From NCBI GenBank assembly GCA_018673255.1, contig JABHDC010000081.1:1-27874 (forward strand): a DNA stretch of 27,874 bases, read 5' to 3'. The position numbers were made by a program, and so were the translations under genes. The notes beneath the pieces were generated by a model. It was not told the origin of the DNA, ran no database searches, and saw only the letters and a list, made by a program, of their open reading frames with translations. The stretch's first letter is position 1; each line of letters starts with the position of its first letter. Of this stretch, positions 24,416 to 27,874 are shown piece by piece. The DNA is from Gemmatimonadota bacterium. Lineage in GTDB: Bacteria; Latescibacterota; UBA2968; UBA8231.

Positions 24416-24459
24416 TGACAGATGCCGGGTAATAGAGCCGCATCGTCGCAGATCTGTCA
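24416..24459. promoter_or_regulatory. Operator-like inverted half-sites between divergent genes
   Basis: TGACAGAT (24416-24423) and its exact inverse ATCTGTCA (24452-24459) flank 28 bases in the 193-base gap between the hydroxyacid dehydrogenase and isomerase genes. A related TGACGGAT lies at 24393-24400. Such paired sites could bind a regulator of both genes. No regulator gene is nearby, and eight-base matches can arise by chance. Confidence 0.3.
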
Positions 24460-24490
24460 AAGCAGCAATGTAACGCGAAAGGCAACCGAA

Positions 24491-25333
24491 GTGGACGTGC
24501 TCTTCAATACCATCATGCTTGAACCAAATCGGTGGACACCCGACCGGCGACTCAGCTGGCCTCTCATCGACCTGCTCGAGCCGGTGCAGATTGCAGGCTT
24601 CAGCAAGCTGGAGATCTGGCAATACCACGTGTCGGATCTGGGTAATTCGGAGATCGACGAACTGCGTGAACGACTCCAGACCCTCGGAATGCAGGCCGTC
24701 GCCGTGGGGGCCTATCCCCAGTTCCACCACGAGGGCGCCGAAGCGCAGAAGTACGCCGCAGAGCTTAACCGCACCGTCGAAGTGAGCGCCGCGCTGGGCG
24801 CCAGTGTCTTCAAGATCTTCCCCGGCCGTGTCGCCAGCGCAGCGGCTGAGGGCAGCGTGCGTGAACACACACTCACCTGTTTTCGGCAGCTTGCCACAGA
24901 CGTGTCGCAGCACGGTATGGTGCTGACACTGGAGACCCACGGTGGCACACTCTGCGATACGTGTGACAGCACCACGCGACTGCTCGAAGAATTGGCGGAT
25001 GTAGAGAACCTGGCCATCTGTTTTCAGCCGTATGCCGAACACGACACGGATGCCACGATCAGCTATTTCGACGCAATTGCCCACCGGGTCCACCACCTGC
25101 ACCTACAGAATCGACGGGGCGCCGAACGCACCAGCGTCTGTCTGGCCGATGGCGACTGGGTCGACTATCGACGCCTCCTGCACCACGTACGGGACAGCGG
25201 CTTCGAAGGCATCTCCTGCCTGGAATTCACGGCCGGTATCGTCCCACCGGAAGGACAGGTATTTGCCCTCGACGAGGTGATCGGCAATGCCATCACGGAC
25301 CGGAGATTTGTCGAGGCCACCTGGTCTGGCTGA
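24491..25333 (+). CDS. Sugar phosphate isomerase/epimerase (AP-endonuclease-2 fold), divergent copy
   Basis: This is a 280-residue TIM-barrel protein. Recognisable strand ends are LTLETHGGTLCDT (Glu ligand), HHLHLQNRRG (His) and SCLEFTAG (Glu). Where the family usually has an Asp ligand the sequence reads CFQPYAEHD, so Gln or the nearby His may take its place. The start is set at GTG 24491 because AAAGG (24478-24482) lies eight bases before it; the ATG at 24422 would add 23 residues unlike the family. The gene is divergent from a 2-hydroxyacid dehydrogenase/isomerase pair. Substrate unknown, probably a sugar or polyol. Confidence 0.8.
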   Translation: MDVLFNTIMLEPNRWTPDRRLSWPLIDLLEPVQIAGFSKLEIWQYHVSDLGNSEIDELRERLQTLGMQAVAVGAYPQFHHEGAEAQKYAAELNRTVEVSAALGASVFKIFPGRVASAAAEGSVREHTLTCFRQLATDVSQHGMVLTLETHGGTLCDTCDSTTRLLEELADVENLAICFQPYAEHDTDATISYFDAIAHRVHHLHLQNRRGAERTSVCLADGDWVDYRRLLHHVRDSGFEGISCLEFTAGIVPPEGQVFALDEVIGNAITDRRFVEATWSG

Positions 25334-25386
25334 CTCTACGTGCGCCGGACCGCTCGAAATGAGACAACACAGGAGTCCCGTGTCCG

Positions 25387-25415
25387 TTGACTCATCTAAT
25401 TGCGCCCGTTAGCTT
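25387..25415 (+). promoter_or_regulatory. Candidate sigma70 promoter for ppk
   Basis: TTGACT (25387-25392) is followed by a 17-base spacer and TAGCTT (25410-25415), in a locally AT-richer stretch. The -35 is near consensus, the -10 weak. Initiation would leave a leader of about 90 bases before the ppk GTG. No Pho-box-like direct repeats are seen. Confidence 0.4.
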
Positions 25416-25514
25416 TACAAGCTTTTCCGACCCACTTGCAAGGCGACCCCTCTTCGCCGGTCGGGTGCACCTGATCCGATCAGTCCGTCAGATTCGCCAG
25501 ATAAAGGGACACCA

Positions 25515-27632
25515 GTGACCACCGATCTATCCCGCCCCGAGTACTACATCAATCGCGAACTCTCCTGGCTCGACTTCAATCGTCGCGTGCTGGAAGAGGC
25601 CCAGGATGACCGCAATCCCCTGCTCGAGCGGGTGAAATTCCTCGGGATTGTCGCCAACAATCTCGACGAGTTCTTTGAGGTCCGCGTCGCCGGTCTCCTC
25701 CAGATCCGCGAAGATGGCGGCGGAGCCACCGGTCCCGACGGCCTGACCCCTGGCGAGCAACTCACGGCGATTGCGCGCGTCGCCCACGATCTGGTCAGTT
25801 CGCAGTATTCCTGCTGGAATGACGACCTGCTTCCAGCCCTGGCCCACGAGAAAATCCACCTGTGGGACGTGGATGAGCTGGAAGGCGAGCAACTTGCCTT
25901 CATCGATCGCTACTGGCACGGCGAGCTTGAGCCCATCCTGACACCGATCGTCATTGATCCGGCCCATCCCTTCCCTCGCGTTCTCAACAAGGCCCTGTGC
26001 ATCGGTGTTCTGCTGGAGCAGGACGGTGAGGCCGCCTTCGGTGTGGTCACCGTGCCCCGCGTGCTACCAAGAATTCTACAGCTGCCCGATCTGGAGGATG
26101 GCTCGGTGCACATGGTCACGCTGGCTGCAATCGTCAGGCACCACGTGAAGCAGCTCTTCGATGGCTATACCGTCACCGGCGCCGGCCCCTTCCGTGTCAC
26201 ACGCAACAGCGAGATGTATGTGAATGAGGAAGAAGCCGACAATCTGCTCGAGGAGATCGAGGAATCTCTGGAGAAGCGGCGCAAGGGTGACGTGGTCCGT
26301 CTAGAGATCGACCAGGGCGCGCCGAAAGGTCTGGTCAGCTTCATGTGTCGTCAGTTCGCGATAGAAGAAGACCAGGTCTACTACGCTCACGGTCCGGTCA
26401 ATCTCAATCGAATCTTCGCAATCTACAGCCTCGCGCAACGACCGGAACTGAAAGACGAGTCATTCACGCCAGCCGAGGTGAGTCTGCCACGGGATGCTGA
26501 CTCCTTCTTCGAGACCCTGCGACAGCGCGATGTGATCCTTCATCACCCCTACGAGTCATTCAGCACCGTCATCGACTTCATCGACAAGGCTGCCACTGAC
26601 CCTCGTGTGCTGGCGATCAAACAGACCCTCTATCGCACAGGTGAAGACTCCCAGGTCGTGCAGGCCCTGATCGAAGCCTCGGATCGCGGTAAGGAAGTCA
26701 CAGCGCTGATCGAGTTGAAGGCGCGATTTGACGAAGCGTCCAATATCGAGTGGGCAAAACAGTTGGAGGAAAGTGGCGTCCACGTCGTGTATGGCCTGCT
26801 CGGGATGAAGACCCACTGCAAACTGTCCATGCTCGTCCGCCGCGATGAGGATCGACTTCGGCGCTATGTCCACCTTGGCACGGGAAACTATAACCACCAG
26901 ACGGCGCGTCTCTATACGGATGTCGGCCTGCTCACCTCACGCGACGAGATCACGCGAGAGGTAGCGGAGGTCTTCAATCTGCTCACGGCCCGCTCGGGGG
27001 AAACCTTCCGCCAGTTGCTGGTGGCTCCCACAACGCTGATGAATGGCATGCTGGAACGCATCCAGCGCGAAACCGAACATGCCCGTGCCGGCAGGCCGGC
27101 AGCGATCGTGGCCAAGATGAATGGCCTCACCGATCCGAAGATCATCAAGGCCCTCTACAATGCCTCGATGGCCGGCGTCGAGATCGACCTGATCGTGCGG
27201 GGGGTGTGCTGCCTGCGACCTGGATTACTGGGCATCAGCGAGCGGATCCGCGTGAACAGCATCATTGGCAGATTCCTCGAGCACAGTCGGCTCTATTACT
27301 TCGCCAACGGCGGCACCCCGGAGATATGGGCCGGGTCCGCGGACTGGATGAATCGCAATCTGCGGAATCGTGTGGAGGTCGTGTTCCCCATCGAAGATCC
27401 GCCGATCAAGCAGCAGCTGGTTCAGTTCCTGCAATTGTGCCTGGCCGACCGGATCAAGACCCGGGTCTGTCAGGCAGATGGCAGCTATGTGCATCTGGAG
27501 GCTGCTGATGGCGAGACCGCTTTTGCCATGCAGGATGTGCTCATGGCCATTGCCCACGGCGGTTCAGCGCCGGAAGGTCTCCCACCACTGATCGGGTGGA
27601 CCAACACTGCTCATGAAGCGAAGTTGTCCTGA
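25515..27632 (+). CDS. ppk1: Polyphosphate kinase 1
   Basis: This 705-residue PPK1 builds inorganic polyphosphate from ATP at the membrane and can run in reverse. The N-terminal domain has YINRELSWLDFNRRVLEEA and VKFLGIVANNLDEFFEVRV, typical of the family. The two phospholipase-D-like halves carry the autophosphorylated histidine H434 in MKTHCKLS and the second catalytic histidine H590 in GRFLEHSRLYYF, close to H435 and H592 of E. coli. RYVHLGTGNYN is also present. Full length and intact. The start is GTG 25515 after AAAGGGACACCA. No exopolyphosphatase gene follows; instead the stop overlaps a nucleotidyltransferase gene by one base (TGATG). Confidence 0.96.
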   Translation: MTTDLSRPEYYINRELSWLDFNRRVLEEAQDDRNPLLERVKFLGIVANNLDEFFEVRVAGLLQIREDGGGATGPDGLTPGEQLTAIARVAHDLVSSQYSCWNDDLLPALAHEKIHLWDVDELEGEQLAFIDRYWHGELEPILTPIVIDPAHPFPRVLNKALCIGVLLEQDGEAAFGVVTVPRVLPRILQLPDLEDGSVHMVTLAAIVRHHVKQLFDGYTVTGAGPFRVTRNSEMYVNEEEADNLLEEIEESLEKRRKGDVVRLEIDQGAPKGLVSFMCRQFAIEEDQVYYAHGPVNLNRIFAIYSLAQRPELKDESFTPAEVSLPRDADSFFETLRQRDVILHHPYESFSTVIDFIDKAATDPRVLAIKQTLYRTGEDSQVVQALIEASDRGKEVTALIELKARFDEASNIEWAKQLEESGVHVVYGLLGMKTHCKLSMLVRRDEDRLRRYVHLGTGNYNHQTARLYTDVGLLTSRDEITREVAEVFNLLTARSGETFRQLLVAPTTLMNGMLERIQRETEHARAGRPAAIVAKMNGLTDPKIIKALYNASMAGVEIDLIVRGVCCLRPGLLGISERIRVNSIIGRFLEHSRLYYFANGGTPEIWAGSADWMNRNLRNRVEVVFPIEDPPIKQQLVQFLQLCLADRIKTRVCQADGSYVHLEAADGETAFAMQDVLMAIAHGGSAPEGLPPLIGWTNTAHEAKLS

Positions 27633-27874
27633 TGGTTCCAGCCGACACACGGGCACTTCTCGACCAGCTGCAACGCCCCCTCGATGACAGTCGTGACAGC
27701 CTCGGAGTTGTCCTGGCTGCCGGCCACGGCAAGCGGATCCGTTCGGCCACATCGAAGATGCTGCACGAGATCTGGGGTCGCCCCACCGTTCAGCGCGTGG
27801 CCGATGCCGTCGCCAAGGGCATCGACAGTCCGAATCAGGTCATCGTCGTCGGCATCAAGGGCGAAGATGTGGCA
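27632..27874 (+). CDS. GlmU-like sugar-nucleotide pyrophosphorylase, N-terminal fragment (cut by window edge)
   Basis: The first 81 codons are visible, open to the right edge. After about 23 residues comes LGVVLAAGHGKRIRS, then SKMLHEIWGRPTVQRVADAV, matching the nucleotide-binding G-x-G-x-R-M loop and KVLH-x-x-x-GKPM segment of GlmU N-acetylglucosamine-1-phosphate uridyltransferase and related enzymes. It would form UDP-sugar precursors for cell envelope. Whether the C-terminal acetyltransferase half exists cannot be seen. ATG 27632 overlaps the ppk1 stop, implying translational coupling. The N-terminal 23 residues are longer than in most GlmU. Confidence 0.8.
   Translation, partial: MVPADTRALLDQLQRPLDDSRDSLGVVLAAGHGKRIRSATSKMLHEIWGRPTVQRVADAVAKGIDSPNQVIVVGIKGEDVA

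Overview
This 27.9 kb window is GC-rich bacterial chromosome, packed with genes on both strands. I see no tRNA, rRNA, CRISPR array, insertion sequence or phage gene. The best guess for the host is an uncultured FCB-group bacterium, possibly Latescibacterota. The reasons are a very large secreted repeat protein ending in a type-IX-secretion/FlgD-like C-terminal module, a futalosine-type menaquinone pathway, a UbiA prenyltransferase resembling the archaeal/FCB DGGGP-synthase type, and many sugar-acid enzymes (enolase superfamily, FAH fold, xylose-isomerase-like barrels, DUF4432). The lineage is an inference and rests on no database search.

Layout from left to right. 16-2137 (+) is a three-gene overlapping operon: a membrane/Cys-rich/rhodanese fusion, a MoaB/MogA-like protein and a precorrin-2 dehydrogenase (siroheme). 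2176-2990 (-) is a complete HU/IHF-type transcription unit, with a sigma70-like promoter, a long leader holding six degenerate ~22-bp repeats, a TTG-started gene with an acidic tail, and a distal terminator. 3172-7616 (+) holds UbiA and a galactonate-dehydratase-like enolase (overlapping), then a large hairpin, histidyl-tRNA synthetase and a TIM-barrel isomerase, ending at a 19-bp inverted repeat. 7718-12686 (-) is a compact five-gene run, in transcription order HD-GYP phosphodiesterase, MDR dehydrogenase, mqnB, mqnD and an FAH-family enzyme.

12851-14780 (+) is an NRDE/TANGO2-like protein with a divergent muconate-lactonizing-type enolase. 14980-18366 (+) is the 1128-residue secreted repeat protein, followed by a hairpin shared with the convergent nitrilase-family gene 18479-19759 (-). 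20062-21135 (+) is a DUF4432 protein. 21228-24297 (-) holds a 2-hydroxyacid dehydrogenase, an isomerase and a GT4 glycosyltransferase. 24491-25333 (+) is a third isomerase. 25515-27632 (+) is polyphosphate kinase 1, overlapping a GlmU-like nucleotidyltransferase cut off by the window edge.

Functionally the window mixes cofactor housekeeping (siroheme, molybdopterin, menaquinone), translation, nucleoid and polyphosphate genes with a scattered set of sugar and sugar-acid enzymes typical of a heterotroph living on polysaccharide-derived or oxidised sugars. I did not find a clear new defence, mobile or secretion system. The strongest unexplained signals are the repeat array in the HU leader, the rhodanese fusion with a possible internal start, the two unusual inverted repeats (5273-5315 and 7614-7691) and the catalytically altered enolase at 13593.
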